Positions 43,096-52,388 of a stretch of 64,000 bases of DNA are shown piece by piece; the stretch's first letter is position 1; each line of letters begins with the position of its first letter. Position numbers and translations under genes: made by a program. The notes under the pieces were generated by a model. That model was given only the letters and a program-made list of their open reading frames with translations. It had not been told where the DNA came from and did no database searches. Location of the stretch: the NCBI RefSeq assembly GCF_900100155.1, contig NZ_FMTP01000002.1:434001-498000 (forward strand), given 5' to 3'. Source of the DNA: Ancylobacter rudongensis (GTDB lineage Bacteria; Pseudomonadota; Alphaproteobacteria; Rhizobiales; Xanthobacteraceae).

Positions 43096-43404
43096 CCCGC
43101 CTTCTCCCCCATGGTCCGGGCACGAGCGGACCCCCGCCCCTCGCCCGCCGGCCGCCCGCTGCGGCCCGTCGTCTTGCCAAGCCTTACCGTGTTGCCAAGC
43201 CTTACCGTGCCGCCTTTCCCCGCGAAAGGGGCGCAAAGGGCCTCGAAGAGTGGCCGGAAGAGCCGCGCCCGCGCGCTCCGGCGCCACCACTTTGCACAGG
43301 GCATGCACAGGCAGCGGGGGAATTGCACGGCGGGCGCTTGCGCCGGCCGGCGCGCTGTGGCAAACGTCCCCGCGCCTTGGTGGCCCGCGCCGCCATCAGC
43401 CGGC
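43096..43404. other. Intergenic region with an 18-bp tandem duplication
   Basis: About 310 bp between the small gene and tRNA-Thr. It contains two head-to-tail copies of TTGCCAAGCCTTACCGTG and probably the tRNA promoter at its right end. No convincing coding frame is seen. Confidence 0.5.
43174..43209. repeat. Two tandem copies of an 18-bp unit
   Basis: TTGCCAAGCCTTACCGTG occurs at 43174-43191 and again, identical, at 43192-43209. It is a recent local duplication in noncoding DNA. Confidence 0.9.
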
Positions 43405-43479
<75 letters not shown>

Positions 43480-43882
43480 TTTTTCCCAAGAAAAATCAGC
43501 ACTTAAGCGCGAAGCTTGTCCCACACCCGACGGATGGGAAGACAGGCCCTGTCGGCCATGCGGGACGGGGTGAAGGCGCGGCTTCGTTCTGCGGCCGTTC
43601 TGCTGCGGAAGAGGGCGAAACGGTGGGCACCCGTTCCTCGAATCCGCCTCGCTCTGCCGGCACTAGGCCTCAAGGCGACCGCCGGCGAGCGGCGCACCTT
43701 TTATCTATAATCACTCTAATTCATTGATGTTGCGTCGTATTTTCGATCGTATAAGTCTATCGGGGCTTCCTTTCTGCGACCCCGCCTCGCGCCGGCGATG
43801 AACGGCGCGAGGCGTTTCCCGGTGACAGCCTTGGCCCCGAGCGCGACCAAACCTTGCACACTGCCGGTCTCTGCCGTCGCCC
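43480..43882. other. Intergenic region before the FecI-type sigma gene
   Basis: About 400 bp. The first 200 bp are GC-rich without a plausible gene; the stretch 43700-43760 is AT-rich (for example TTTATCTATAATCACTC) and could hold the promoter for the sigma-factor gene. No hairpin terminator for the tRNA is obvious beyond a T-run at 43480-43484. Confidence 0.5.
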
Positions 43883-43900
43883 GTGCCGGCGGGGACGCCT

Positions 43901-44413
43901 GTGAGTAGCGCGCTCAATATCTGGCTGGGCGATCTCTACCGCCGGCATCATCGCGATCTCGTGCGCTTTGCCGCCCGGCTGGTGGGGGACCGCGACGGCG
44001 GCGAGGAGGTGGTGCAGAACGCCTATCTCCGGCTCGCCGGCCGCCCCGCCCAGGCGGTGGCGATCGAGCACCCCAAGACCTATGCCTTCGCCGCGACCCG
44101 CACCGCTGCCATCGACTTCACCGCCCGGCGCCACGCCGAATGGCTCCACCGGGTCGATATCGAGGAAATCGACGCGCTCGCCGCCAGTGGCGATGCCGAC
44201 GGCGCCCTGCATCACCGGCGGCGCATCGTACGCCTCGCCGTGCTGCTCAATGAACTGCCCTCGGCCTGCCAGACGGCCTTCGTGATGAACAAGCTGGAAG
44301 GTCGTGGCCATCGCGAGATCGCGGCCCATCTCGGCGTTTCCGTCAGCATGGTGGAGAAGCACATCCTGCGCGCGCTCATGCACTGCCGCGACCTGATGCG
44401 CGACGACGACTGA
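43901..44413 (+). CDS. FecI-like ECF RNA polymerase sigma factor
   Basis: About 170 residues of an ECF sigma factor. Region 2 is LYRRHHRDLVRFAARLVGDRD and GGEEVVQNAYLRL; region 4 is LPSACQTAFVMNKLEGRGHR with HLGVSVSMVEKHILRALMHC. I prefer the GTG at 43901, with GGGGA seven bases before it; a GTG six codons earlier is possible. It is followed by a FecR-type anti-sigma gene and a TonB-dependent receptor with a signalling domain, which is the FecIRA arrangement. It should direct transcription of the receptor when the ligand is bound outside. Confidence 0.9.
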   Translation: MSSALNIWLGDLYRRHHRDLVRFAARLVGDRDGGEEVVQNAYLRLAGRPAQAVAIEHPKTYAFAATRTAAIDFTARRHAEWLHRVDIEEIDALAASGDADGALHHRRRIVRLAVLLNELPSACQTAFVMNKLEGRGHREIAAHLGVSVSMVEKHILRALMHCRDLMRDDD

Positions 44414-44492
44414 GGGCACCATTGAGGATTTCGCGCGCGACGGCCGTCTATAAGGATGAGCCCCTCCCTCGTTCCGGTGCGAGAAGCCCCGC

Positions 44493-45464
44493 GTGACGCC
44501 GCCGATCCATCGCCCCGCCCATCCGCCCCGCGCTCTCTCCGACGAGGCGCTGGCCTTCATCGTGCGGCTGAACTCCGGCGAGGCGCAGCCCGCCACCCTT
44601 GCCGCCTTCACCGCCTGGCGGCGGCTCAGCCCCGACCATGAGGCCGCCGCGCGCGAGGCCGAGCAGCTCTGGGGCGATGCCTCGGAACTGCACCAGGATT
44701 CGCGCAGCGGCCTCATCCGTCCCGGCGCGGGTCGGCACTCCGGCCTCTCGCGACGCGCCCTGCTGGGGGGCGCCGCCGGCCTCGGCATCGCCGGCACGGG
44801 CGGCGCCTGGCTGGCGGGCAGGCTGGGACCGCGCGCGGATTTCGCCACCGGCACGGGCGAGGTGCGGACGGTGACGCTGACTGACCACTCGCGGGTGACG
44901 CTCAACGCCCGCAGCGCCATTGCCCTCGACCTCACCGCCGCGCATCGGCATGTGCGCCTTCTCGAAGGGCAGGCCTTCTTCCAGGTGGCGGCCGACCCCG
45001 CGCGTGCCTTCGAGGTGACGGCGGGAACCGCCCGGCTGCGTGCCCTCGGCACCGCCTTCGATGTCGACGCCAATCGCGGCGACGGCTCGCTGGCGGTAAG
45101 CGTGATCGAGCATGCGGTGCGGGTCACGGGGGCGAGCGAACTGACGCTGCAGGCGGGCGAGCGGGTCCGGATCGGCCCGGATGGCCGCCTCGGCCCGGTG
45201 ACGCTGCAGCCGGCGGACGTCACCCTCGCCTGGCGCTCGGGCCTTTATATCGCCGAGGACCGCCCGCTCGCCGACATCATCGCCGCGCTGCGGCCCTACC
45301 ATGCCGGGTGGATCGTCACCCGCGGCGAGGGGATCGACGCGCTGCGGGTCAATGCGGTGCTCGATCTGCGAACCCCCGAGGCCTCGCTCGCCGCCCTTGC
45401 CCAGGGCCTGCCGATCCGGGTGATCGCGCTCTCGCCCTTCCTCACCATCGTCGCGGCGGGGTGA
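44493..45464 (+). CDS. FecR-type anti-sigma/signal transducer
   Basis: A 323-residue FecR protein starting at GTG. Residues 1-60 are a DUF4880 (FecR N-terminal) region (ALSDEALAFIVRLNSGEAQPA, FTAWRRLSPDHEAA). One membrane segment lies at about 85-110 (RALLGGAAGLGIAGTGGAWLAG). The periplasmic FecR domain follows (VRTVTLTDHSRVTLNARSAI, RHVRLLEGQAFFQV), ending in a DUF4974-like part. It transmits the receptor signal across the inner membrane to the sigma factor. It lies 79 bp after the sigma gene. Confidence 0.9.
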   Translation: MTPPIHRPAHPPRALSDEALAFIVRLNSGEAQPATLAAFTAWRRLSPDHEAAAREAEQLWGDASELHQDSRSGLIRPGAGRHSGLSRRALLGGAAGLGIAGTGGAWLAGRLGPRADFATGTGEVRTVTLTDHSRVTLNARSAIALDLTAAHRHVRLLEGQAFFQVAADPARAFEVTAGTARLRALGTAFDVDANRGDGSLAVSVIEHAVRVTGASELTLQAGERVRIGPDGRLGPVTLQPADVTLAWRSGLYIAEDRPLADIIAALRPYHAGWIVTRGEGIDALRVNAVLDLRTPEASLAALAQGLPIRVIALSPFLTIVAAG

Positions 45465-45581
45465 GCGCAAATTTTTCCGGCAGGACGCTGAGGATTTCCA
45501 CGCCGCTTCCCGTCTTAGCCAGCGAGGGACCGGACGACCCGGCAGGGCGCGCCCCTCCTCACGCGAGCGGAGACAGGACGG

Positions 45582-48500
45582 ATGGCGGGCTTCAAGGGGC
45601 GGACGGGAATTCTGCGGGCATGGCTGGTGGCGACAACCATGCTGGTGCCGGCCCAGCTTGCGACCGCGCAGGCGCAGCAGCCGAGCGCGGCGCGGAACAG
45701 TTTCGATATTCCGGCCCAGCCGCTCGGGGCGGCGCTGACCGCCTTCGCCCGCCAGACCGGCATCAAATTCGCCTATCCGGCCGCGCTCACCGCCGGACGA
45801 ACGTCCCCGGCCCTGCGCGGCAGTTTCCTGCCCGAGGAGGCGCTGGCCCGGCTGCTGGGCGGCAGCGGGCTGACCTATGCCTTCACCAGCCCGACCCGCG
45901 TGACCATTTCGGCGCCGGCGCCCGGTGGCATGGAGGCGGCAGCCGACGGCGCGATCGAGCTCGGCACGATCGACGTCACCGGCACCGGCACGCCCGCCGA
46001 CCGGCCCTTCGAGACGGCGGGCTCCACCAACTACATCTCCTCCGAGGAAATCGAGCGCTTCCCGCCGCAGACCGCCGGCGCGCTGTTCCAGGGCACACCC
46101 GGCGTCATTTCCGGCGGCGGCAATAATGGCGCCTCGATCGACCCGAATATTCGCGGCCTGCAGGGCCAGAACCGCGTCGCCACCACGATCGACGGCTCGC
46201 AGCAATCGACCTCCTCCTATCGCGGCTATGCCGGCGTCGACAGCCGCACCTATGTCGACCCCGACCTGATCTCCGGCATCACCATCACCAAGGGGCCGGA
46301 CGGCGCGGTGGCCGGCGCCATCGGCGGCACCATCGCCATGGAGACGCTGAACGTCGACGACATTCTCAAGGCCGGCGAGCGCTGGGGCGTGCGGGTGCGC
46401 GGCGGCATCAGCACCAATTCCGTCTCTCCGGTGATCGGCGAGGAGGCGGCGGTGTTCGGCGGCGGTGACGGCGCGGCCATCACCAATGGCAGCTTCGCCC
46501 TCGCGGTGCGCGAGGACAATGTGGACGTGATCGGCGCCTTTGTGCGGCGCCAGACCGGCAACTACTTTGCCGGCACCGAAGGCTCGCTGACCACGACGAA
46601 CTATCTTGGCGAGGACGTGCCGCTGTCGAATTACGGCCATGGCCAGCTGGTCTACAACACCTCCGAGGACGTGACCTCGGCGCTGCTGAAGGCGACCTTC
46701 CGCCCGACCGACGAGCAGGAACTGCAGATCGGCTATCTCTATTACGGCAACGAATTCGGCGAGATTTCGCCCTCGGCGATCAATGCCGGCACCAATGTGA
46801 CCTTCCAGATCCCGCTCAGCTCGGTGACGATCAACCAGGTCACGGCGCGCTACCACTATGATTCCGCCGACAACGACCTCATCGACTTCAAGGCCAATGC
46901 CTATCTCTCCAACACCGACGAGAGCAACGTCTTCGCGGTTCTGGGCACGACGCCGGAGCTTCAGCAGCAATCGGAGAATGTCGGGTTCAGCGCCAGCAAC
47001 ACTTCGCACTTCACGGTGAGGGACACCCCGCTCGACCTCACCTTCGGCGGTTCGTTTTCCTATGAGGATGCCGAGCCGGTCTCGGTCGACGCCTGGGCCG
47101 ATACGACATGGTGGGCGATTCCGGCCGATGGCAACCGCACGATCGGCGCGCTGTTCGCGCGGGTGAACTGGGAGCCGACCTCCTGGCTCGCCCTGGCGGC
47201 GGGGATCGAGTACCTCACCTATGAGACCAATTTCAACGGCACGACCTATTACGCGACCGATGAGCCCTTCGCCGGCTATTCCGGCGACGGGTTCAGCCCG
47301 AGCGCCAGCATCACCGTGACGCCGCTTGAGGGCTGGCAGATCTATGGCCAGTACCAGAGCGGCCTTCGCCCGCCCAGCGTGCGCGAGACCAGCCAGACCC
47401 GCGCCGACCAGGTTTTCACCAGCGATCTCGACGCGGAACAGGCCAGCAACTGGGAAGTGGGCACCAATCTCCTGCGCGACAACCTGTTCATGGAGGGCGA
47501 CAAGGCGCGGCTGAAGCTCGCCTATTTCGACAACACGACGAATAATTATATCGGCCGCACCTATAATGGCGCATTGAGTCTGTTCAATTACGACTATGTG
47601 CGTTTCAAAGGCTTCGAAATCTCCGGCCGCTATGATGCCGGGCCGATCTTTACCGAATTCGGGTTCAACTATTACACCGACTACGAAGCCTGCCTCGATG
47701 ACGGCACCTGCCTCAACTACACGCTGCCCGCGGACTATTTGACCAACCAGGTGCCGCCGCAGTTCACCGCCTCCTTCACCGCCGGCGCGCGGCTGTTCGA
47801 CGACCGCGTGACCATCGGTGGCCGCGTCACCTATATGGGCGAGCGCCTTGCCCCGGTGGTCGATGACGGTTCCTATTTCGTCACCACCAAGCTGTGGGAG
47901 CCCTACACCACGGTCGATGCCTTCGTGCAGTGGAAGATGAACGAGAATCTCACCCTCGACATCAGCGCGCTGAACATTCTCGACGCCTATTATGTCGATG
48001 CGCTCAATAACACCGACATGCCCGCCCCCGGCCGGACCATCACCGCGACGCTGACCGGGCGCTTTGGCAGCGGCGAGCCGCTCGCCCCCCTGCCGCTCGG
48101 CCTGCGGCTGAATGAAGAGGCGTGGACCGGCCTCTATGCCGGCGCCTCCTTCGGCTACGGCTTCGCCTCCATCGACGGCACCACGACGCTGGCGGACGGC
48201 ACCGCCAACGCCATTGCATCGACGGAATCGGCCGATGAATCGCTCGACGGCATGATCGGCGGCGGGCAGATCGGCTATAATTACCAGTTCGGCAACGGCA
48301 TCGTGCTCGGCGTCGAGGCGGATTTCAGCTGGCTCAGCCAGAAGGCCACGCATGAAGCGCTCGCCACCGAGGCGCAGATCCTCATCGACAAAGAGATGTG
48401 GCAGGCCAAGACCGATTACGCCCTCGAATGGCTCACCACCATCCGCGCCAAGGCTGGTTATGCCGTAAATGACCGGCTGTTCGTCTACGGCACCGGCGGC

Positions 48501-48929
48501 GTCGCCTTCCTGCGCGAGAGCGAGCAGCGCTCGCAATACATCGCCACCACGTCAGGGGCGAGCGTACCGAACGGCCACACCACGACGCTCTTCTTCACCG
48601 AGGCAGCCGGCGCGACCCGCACCGGCTTCGCCGTGGGCGGCGGCGCCGAATACGCGCTCTCCGACCGCTGGTCGCTGAAGATGGACTACCTCTTCACCGG
48701 CTTCGGGTCCGAGAGCTTCGTCTTCCCCAATGCCCGGGCCGGCGTCGGCAAATCCTACACCGTGACGACACGCTGCACCCGCAACAACTCCACGCCCCCC
48801 TGCCCCGGCGGCAGCTTCGTCGTCATCACCCAGAACTTCACCGGCAGTTCGGAGACGGTGAACGGCCGTGCGGCCTCCAATGATGCCGAGTTGCAGATGC
48901 TGAAGATCGGCCTCAATTACCGCTTCTGA
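45582..48929 (+). CDS. TonB-dependent receptor with STN domain, fused to an Omp25/31-like barrel
   Basis: A 1115-residue outer-membrane protein. Residues 1-30 are a signal peptide. An STN signalling domain lies at 35-105 (FDIPAQPLGAALTAFARQTG). The plug follows at about 130-290, with NIRGLQGQNRVATTIDGSQQ. A TonB-receptor barrel runs to about residue 828, where ITATLTGRF would be a normal end. After a linker, residues about 846-1115 form a complete small porin-like barrel: WTGLYAGASFGYGF, GGGQIGYNYQFGNGIVLGVE, RLFVYGTGGVAF, FAVGGGAEYALSDRWSLKMD, LKIGLNYRF. Such fusions are rare. With the FecI/FecR genes upstream, it should sense and import an iron chelate, haem or another bulky ligand. Confidence 0.88.
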   Translation: MAGFKGRTGILRAWLVATTMLVPAQLATAQAQQPSAARNSFDIPAQPLGAALTAFARQTGIKFAYPAALTAGRTSPALRGSFLPEEALARLLGGSGLTYAFTSPTRVTISAPAPGGMEAAADGAIELGTIDVTGTGTPADRPFETAGSTNYISSEEIERFPPQTAGALFQGTPGVISGGGNNGASIDPNIRGLQGQNRVATTIDGSQQSTSSYRGYAGVDSRTYVDPDLISGITITKGPDGAVAGAIGGTIAMETLNVDDILKAGERWGVRVRGGISTNSVSPVIGEEAAVFGGGDGAAITNGSFALAVREDNVDVIGAFVRRQTGNYFAGTEGSLTTTNYLGEDVPLSNYGHGQLVYNTSEDVTSALLKATFRPTDEQELQIGYLYYGNEFGEISPSAINAGTNVTFQIPLSSVTINQVTARYHYDSADNDLIDFKANAYLSNTDESNVFAVLGTTPELQQQSENVGFSASNTSHFTVRDTPLDLTFGGSFSYEDAEPVSVDAWADTTWWAIPADGNRTIGALFARVNWEPTSWLALAAGIEYLTYETNFNGTTYYATDEPFAGYSGDGFSPSASITVTPLEGWQIYGQYQSGLRPPSVRETSQTRADQVFTSDLDAEQASNWEVGTNLLRDNLFMEGDKARLKLAYFDNTTNNYIGRTYNGALSLFNYDYVRFKGFEISGRYDAGPIFTEFGFNYYTDYEACLDDGTCLNYTLPADYLTNQVPPQFTASFTAGARLFDDRVTIGGRVTYMGERLAPVVDDGSYFVTTKLWEPYTTVDAFVQWKMNENLTLDISALNILDAYYVDALNNTDMPAPGRTITATLTGRFGSGEPLAPLPLGLRLNEEAWTGLYAGASFGYGFASIDGTTTLADGTANAIASTESADESLDGMIGGGQIGYNYQFGNGIVLGVEADFSWLSQKATHEALATEAQILIDKEMWQAKTDYALEWLTTIRAKAGYAVNDRLFVYGTGGVAFLRESEQRSQYIATTSGASVPNGHTTTLFFTEAAGATRTGFAVGGGAEYALSDRWSLKMDYLFTGFGSESFVFPNARAGVGKSYTVTTRCTRNNSTPPCPGGSFVVITQNFTGSSETVNGRAASNDAELQMLKIGLNYRF

Positions 48930-49048
48930 CGCCCGGCGCCGGCCTTCGCGCTCCCCACAGGAGACGCGAAGGGCGGCGCGCGGCGGGGAGAGGAACATGC
49001 GCGCCACGTGAGGCGTTGCGCCCGAGGTATCTCAACGGGAGCGCGCGC

Positions 49049-50716
49049 GTGATCACCGACCTCTGGTACAAGAACGCCATCGTCTACTGCCTCTCCGTCG
49101 AAGGCTTCATGGATTCGAACGGCGATGGCGTCGGCGACTTCCGCGGCCTGATGCGGCGGCTGGATTACCTGCACGGGCTCGGCGTCACCGCCATCTGGCT
49201 GATGCCGTTCCAGGCCTCCCCCGGCAAGGATGACGGCTATGACGTCTCCGATTATTACGGCGTCGATCCGCGCTACGGCACGCTGGGCGATTTCGTCGAA
49301 TTCACCCACGCCGCCCGCCAGCGCGGCATGCGGGTGCTGATCGACCTCGTGGTGAACCACACCTCAAACCAGCACCCCTGGTTCAAATCCGCCCGCTCCG
49401 ACCCGGAGTCTCCCTACCGGGACTGGTATGTCTGGTCGAAGACCAAGCCGAAGAACGCCAATGAGGGCATGGTGTTTCCCGGCGTGCAGGAAACCACCTG
49501 GACCTATGACAAGGCGGCTAAGGAATATTATTTCCACCGCTTCTACGATTTCCAGCCCGACCTCAACACCGCCAACCCCGACGTGCAGGCGGAGATCCTG
49601 CGCATCATGGGGTTCTGGCTGGAACTCGGCGTCTCCGGCTTCCGCATGGACGCCGTGCCCTTCGTGATCGCGGAGAAGGGAGCCGATATCGACGGCAAGC
49701 CGATCGAGCATTTCAACATGCTGCGCACCTTCCGCGAATTCCTGCAGTGGCGGCGGGGCGACGCCATCATCCTGGCAGAGGCGAACATCCTGCCCGAGGA
49801 CGACAAGAAGTACTTCGGCGCAGACGGCGACCGCATGCACATGATGTTCAATTTCCAGGTCAACCAGTCGCTGTTCTACGCCCTGGCCAGCGCCGACATG
49901 AAGCCGCTGGTCAAGGCGCTGAACGCGACAAGGCCGGACTATGCCACCGCCCAATGGGGCCTGTTCCTGCGAAATCACGACGAGCTCGACCTTGGCCGGC
50001 TGACGCCGGCGCAGCGCGAGGAGGTGTTCGAGGCCTTCGGGCCGGACAAGTCGATGCAGCTCTATGATCGCGGCATCCGCCGCCGGCTCGCCCCCATGCT
50101 GAAGGGCGATCGCCGCATGATGGAGCTGGCCTACAGCCTCATGCTGTCGCTGCCCGGCACGCCGGTGCTGCGCTATGGCGACGAGATCGGCATGGGCGAC
50201 GATCTCGGCCTGCCCGAGCGCACCTGCGCCCGCACGCCCATGCAGTGGTCGAACGAGCCGCAGGGCGGCTTCAGCGCGGCCGAGAAGACCTATCTGCCTG
50301 TCATTTCCGAAGGCGCCTATGCCTATAGCGAAGTAAACGTCGCCGACCAGCGCCGCGATCCGCAATCCTTCCTCAACTGGATGGAGCGGATGATCCGCAC
50401 CCGGCAGGAAACGCAGGAAATCGGCTGGGGCGCGTTCGAGATCGTCGATGTCGGCCACGACGCGGTGCTGTGCCTGCGCTACGAATGGCGCAACAACGTC
50501 GCGGTATTCCTGCACAATTTCCACCCCGAGGGGTTGAGCGTCCGCTTCAAGCTCACACCGCCGGAAGGCGAGCCGAACCGGTTGGTCAACCTGCTGTCGG
50601 ACAGTCACAGCGAGGCCGACGACAAGGGCCGGCATGCGATCACGCTCGAACCCTATGGCTATCGCTGGTTCCGCATGGGCGGGCTCGACTATGCCTTCCG
50701 CCGCACGGAGCTTTAA
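49049..50716 (+). CDS. GH13 alpha-amylase family protein, trehalose synthase-like
   Basis: A 555-residue GH13 protein. I start it at GTG 49049, with GGGAG seven bases upstream. The (beta/alpha)8 motifs are IDLVVNHTS (region I), GFRMDAVPF with nucleophile Asp (region II), ILAEAN with the general acid (region III) and LRNHDELD with the third Asp (region IV). The overall pattern, starting DLWYKNAIVYCLSVEGFMD, is that of maltose alpha-D-glucosyltransferases (trehalose synthase) without the maltokinase domain. It may interconvert maltose and trehalose or hydrolyse an alpha-glucoside. The second GH13 gene is convergent with it. Confidence 0.88.
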   Translation: MITDLWYKNAIVYCLSVEGFMDSNGDGVGDFRGLMRRLDYLHGLGVTAIWLMPFQASPGKDDGYDVSDYYGVDPRYGTLGDFVEFTHAARQRGMRVLIDLVVNHTSNQHPWFKSARSDPESPYRDWYVWSKTKPKNANEGMVFPGVQETTWTYDKAAKEYYFHRFYDFQPDLNTANPDVQAEILRIMGFWLELGVSGFRMDAVPFVIAEKGADIDGKPIEHFNMLRTFREFLQWRRGDAIILAEANILPEDDKKYFGADGDRMHMMFNFQVNQSLFYALASADMKPLVKALNATRPDYATAQWGLFLRNHDELDLGRLTPAQREEVFEAFGPDKSMQLYDRGIRRRLAPMLKGDRRMMELAYSLMLSLPGTPVLRYGDEIGMGDDLGLPERTCARTPMQWSNEPQGGFSAAEKTYLPVISEGAYAYSEVNVADQRRDPQSFLNWMERMIRTRQETQEIGWGAFEIVDVGHDAVLCLRYEWRNNVAVFLHNFHPEGLSVRFKLTPPEGEPNRLVNLLSDSHSEADDKGRHAITLEPYGYRWFRMGGLDYAFRRTEL

Positions 50717-50768
50717 CGCCCGCCGGACAGCCGGCGGCGCCGGCTGTCCGCAAACGTCCCTCTCTCTG

Positions 50769-52367
50769 CTAGGCAGTGGCGTCGAGCGCGACGATGACCC
50801 CTTCATAAGGCCGCAGGGAGAGGTGGCCTTCCACCCTTTCCTCGCGGTCGCGCTCGGTGGAGGCCAGCACCCGCCCATGGGTGTCGGGCGGCAGCGGAAT
50901 GTCGTCCTGCACGGTGCCCGCGAGATTGAGCGCGACCAGCACGCATTCCTCCGCGCTCTCGCGCAGGAAGACCAGCACATCGCCCAGCGCGGTGATCTTG
51001 CGATAAGTGCCGGCGTGCAGCACCGGATGGGGGCGCCGCAGGGCGATGAGCTCCCGGTAGAGCCCGAGCAGCGAGGCGGGCTGTTCCAGCTGGACGGCAA
51101 CATTGCGCGTCGTGAAGTCCGCCGCCAGCGGCAACCAGGGTCGGCCATTGGTGAAGCCGGCATAAGGCGAGGCGTCCCACTGCATCGGCGTCCGCTCGGG
51201 ATCGCGGCCGAGGCCGAGGCCCGGCTCGTTCTTCTCCCAGGGGTCCTGCGCGTCCTCGGTGGCGATCGGCACGTTCTCCATGCCGATCTCATCGCCGTAA
51301 TACATGGTCGGGGTGCCGCGCAGGGTGAGCAGCAGCATGGCCGCCACCCGGGCGCGGCGGGCACCGATGCGCGAGGCGATGCGCGGCTGGTCGTGATTGC
51401 CCAGCACCCAGTTCGGCCAGCCTCCTTCCGGCACCGCCCCGTCATATTCGGCGATCAGCGCGGCGAGATGCGGCGCGTTCCAGCTGGCGTGGATGAGCTG
51501 GAAGTTGAACGGCAGATGGGCCCCTTCGAGGTTCTCGCCGTAATAGGCGACCAGCCGGTCGATCGGCAGGTAGATCTCGCCGATCAGCACCCGGTCGTCA
51601 TATTCGTCGATGACGCCGCGCAGTTCGGCGATGATCGCATGCACGTCCGGCTGATCGGTCGAGCGGCTCTGGATGAAGCGACGAATGTCGGGATCGCCGG
51701 GCTCGTATTCCGGGTTGGGCGGATTATCGCGGAAATCGGCGTCCTTCATCAGGTGCCAGATCACATCGACCCGGAAGCCATCGACCCCGCGCGCCATCCA
51801 GAAGCGCAGCACGTCGTGCATCGCCGCCCGCACGGCCGGGTTGCGCCAGTTGAGGTCCGGCTGCTGGGTGAGGAAGGCGTGGTAGTAATACTGGCCGCTG
51901 GCGGGATCGAGCGTCCAGGCCGGCCCGCCGAAATTGCTCATCCAGTTGTTCGGCGGCCCGCCATCGGCTGCGGGATCCCGCCAGATGTACCAGTCACGTC
52001 TGGGGTTTTCGCGCGAGGCCCGGCTCTCGAGGAACCAGGGATGCTGGTCGGACGTGTGGTTCGGCACGAAGTCGAGGACGATCTTCAGGCGGCGGGCGTG
52101 TGCGGCCTCGATCAGGCGATCAAAGGCGTCGAGATCGCCGAACATGGGGTCGATGCCGCAATAATCGGCGACGTCATAGCCGAAATCGGCCATGGGCGAG
52201 GGGAAGATCGGCGAGATCCAGACCGCGTCGATGCCGAGTTCGACGAGATAGTCGAGGCGGGCGCGGATGCCGTCGAGATCGCCGATTCCATCGTCATTGG
52301 TGTCCTGAAACGAGCGGGGATAGACCTGATAGAAAATCCCGCGCTGCCACCACTGTGCCTGCGCCAT
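50769..52367 (-). CDS. GH13 alpha-glucosidase family protein
   Basis: A 532-residue GH13 enzyme beginning WWQRGIFYQVYPRSFQDTND, the oligo-1,6-glucosidase/alpha-glucosidase signature. Catalytic motifs are LDFVPNHTSDQHPW, GFRVDVIWH (nucleophile Asp), RVLIGEIYLP (acid/base Glu) and GNHDQPRI (third Asp). It probably hydrolyses alpha-glucosides from the non-reducing end in the cytoplasm. It follows the LLM oxidoreductase gene by 21 bp on the same strand, so the two are likely co-transcribed; the trehalose-synthase-like gene converges on it. Confidence 0.92.
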   Translation of the reverse strand: MAQAQWWQRGIFYQVYPRSFQDTNDDGIGDLDGIRARLDYLVELGIDAVWISPIFPSPMADFGYDVADYCGIDPMFGDLDAFDRLIEAAHARRLKIVLDFVPNHTSDQHPWFLESRASRENPRRDWYIWRDPAADGGPPNNWMSNFGGPAWTLDPASGQYYYHAFLTQQPDLNWRNPAVRAAMHDVLRFWMARGVDGFRVDVIWHLMKDADFRDNPPNPEYEPGDPDIRRFIQSRSTDQPDVHAIIAELRGVIDEYDDRVLIGEIYLPIDRLVAYYGENLEGAHLPFNFQLIHASWNAPHLAALIAEYDGAVPEGGWPNWVLGNHDQPRIASRIGARRARVAAMLLLTLRGTPTMYYGDEIGMENVPIATEDAQDPWEKNEPGLGLGRDPERTPMQWDASPYAGFTNGRPWLPLAADFTTRNVAVQLEQPASLLGLYRELIALRRPHPVLHAGTYRKITALGDVLVFLRESAEECVLVALNLAGTVQDDIPLPPDTHGRVLASTERDREERVEGHLSLRPYEGVIVALDATA

Positions 52368-52388
52368 CCGCGCCTCCTGAGGGTTTGG

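Noticed and set aside
44448-48536. A 1362-codon open frame on the minus strand opposite FecR and the TonB receptor
   Set aside because: It mirrors real plus-strand genes with clear domains. Its sequence is Gly/Ala/Arg/Val-rich without family resemblance, a common effect of high GC and codon bias.
49364-51445. A 693-codon minus-strand frame across both GH13 genes
   Set aside because: It runs antisense to the first GH13 gene and out of frame with the second; both real genes have complete catalytic motifs.
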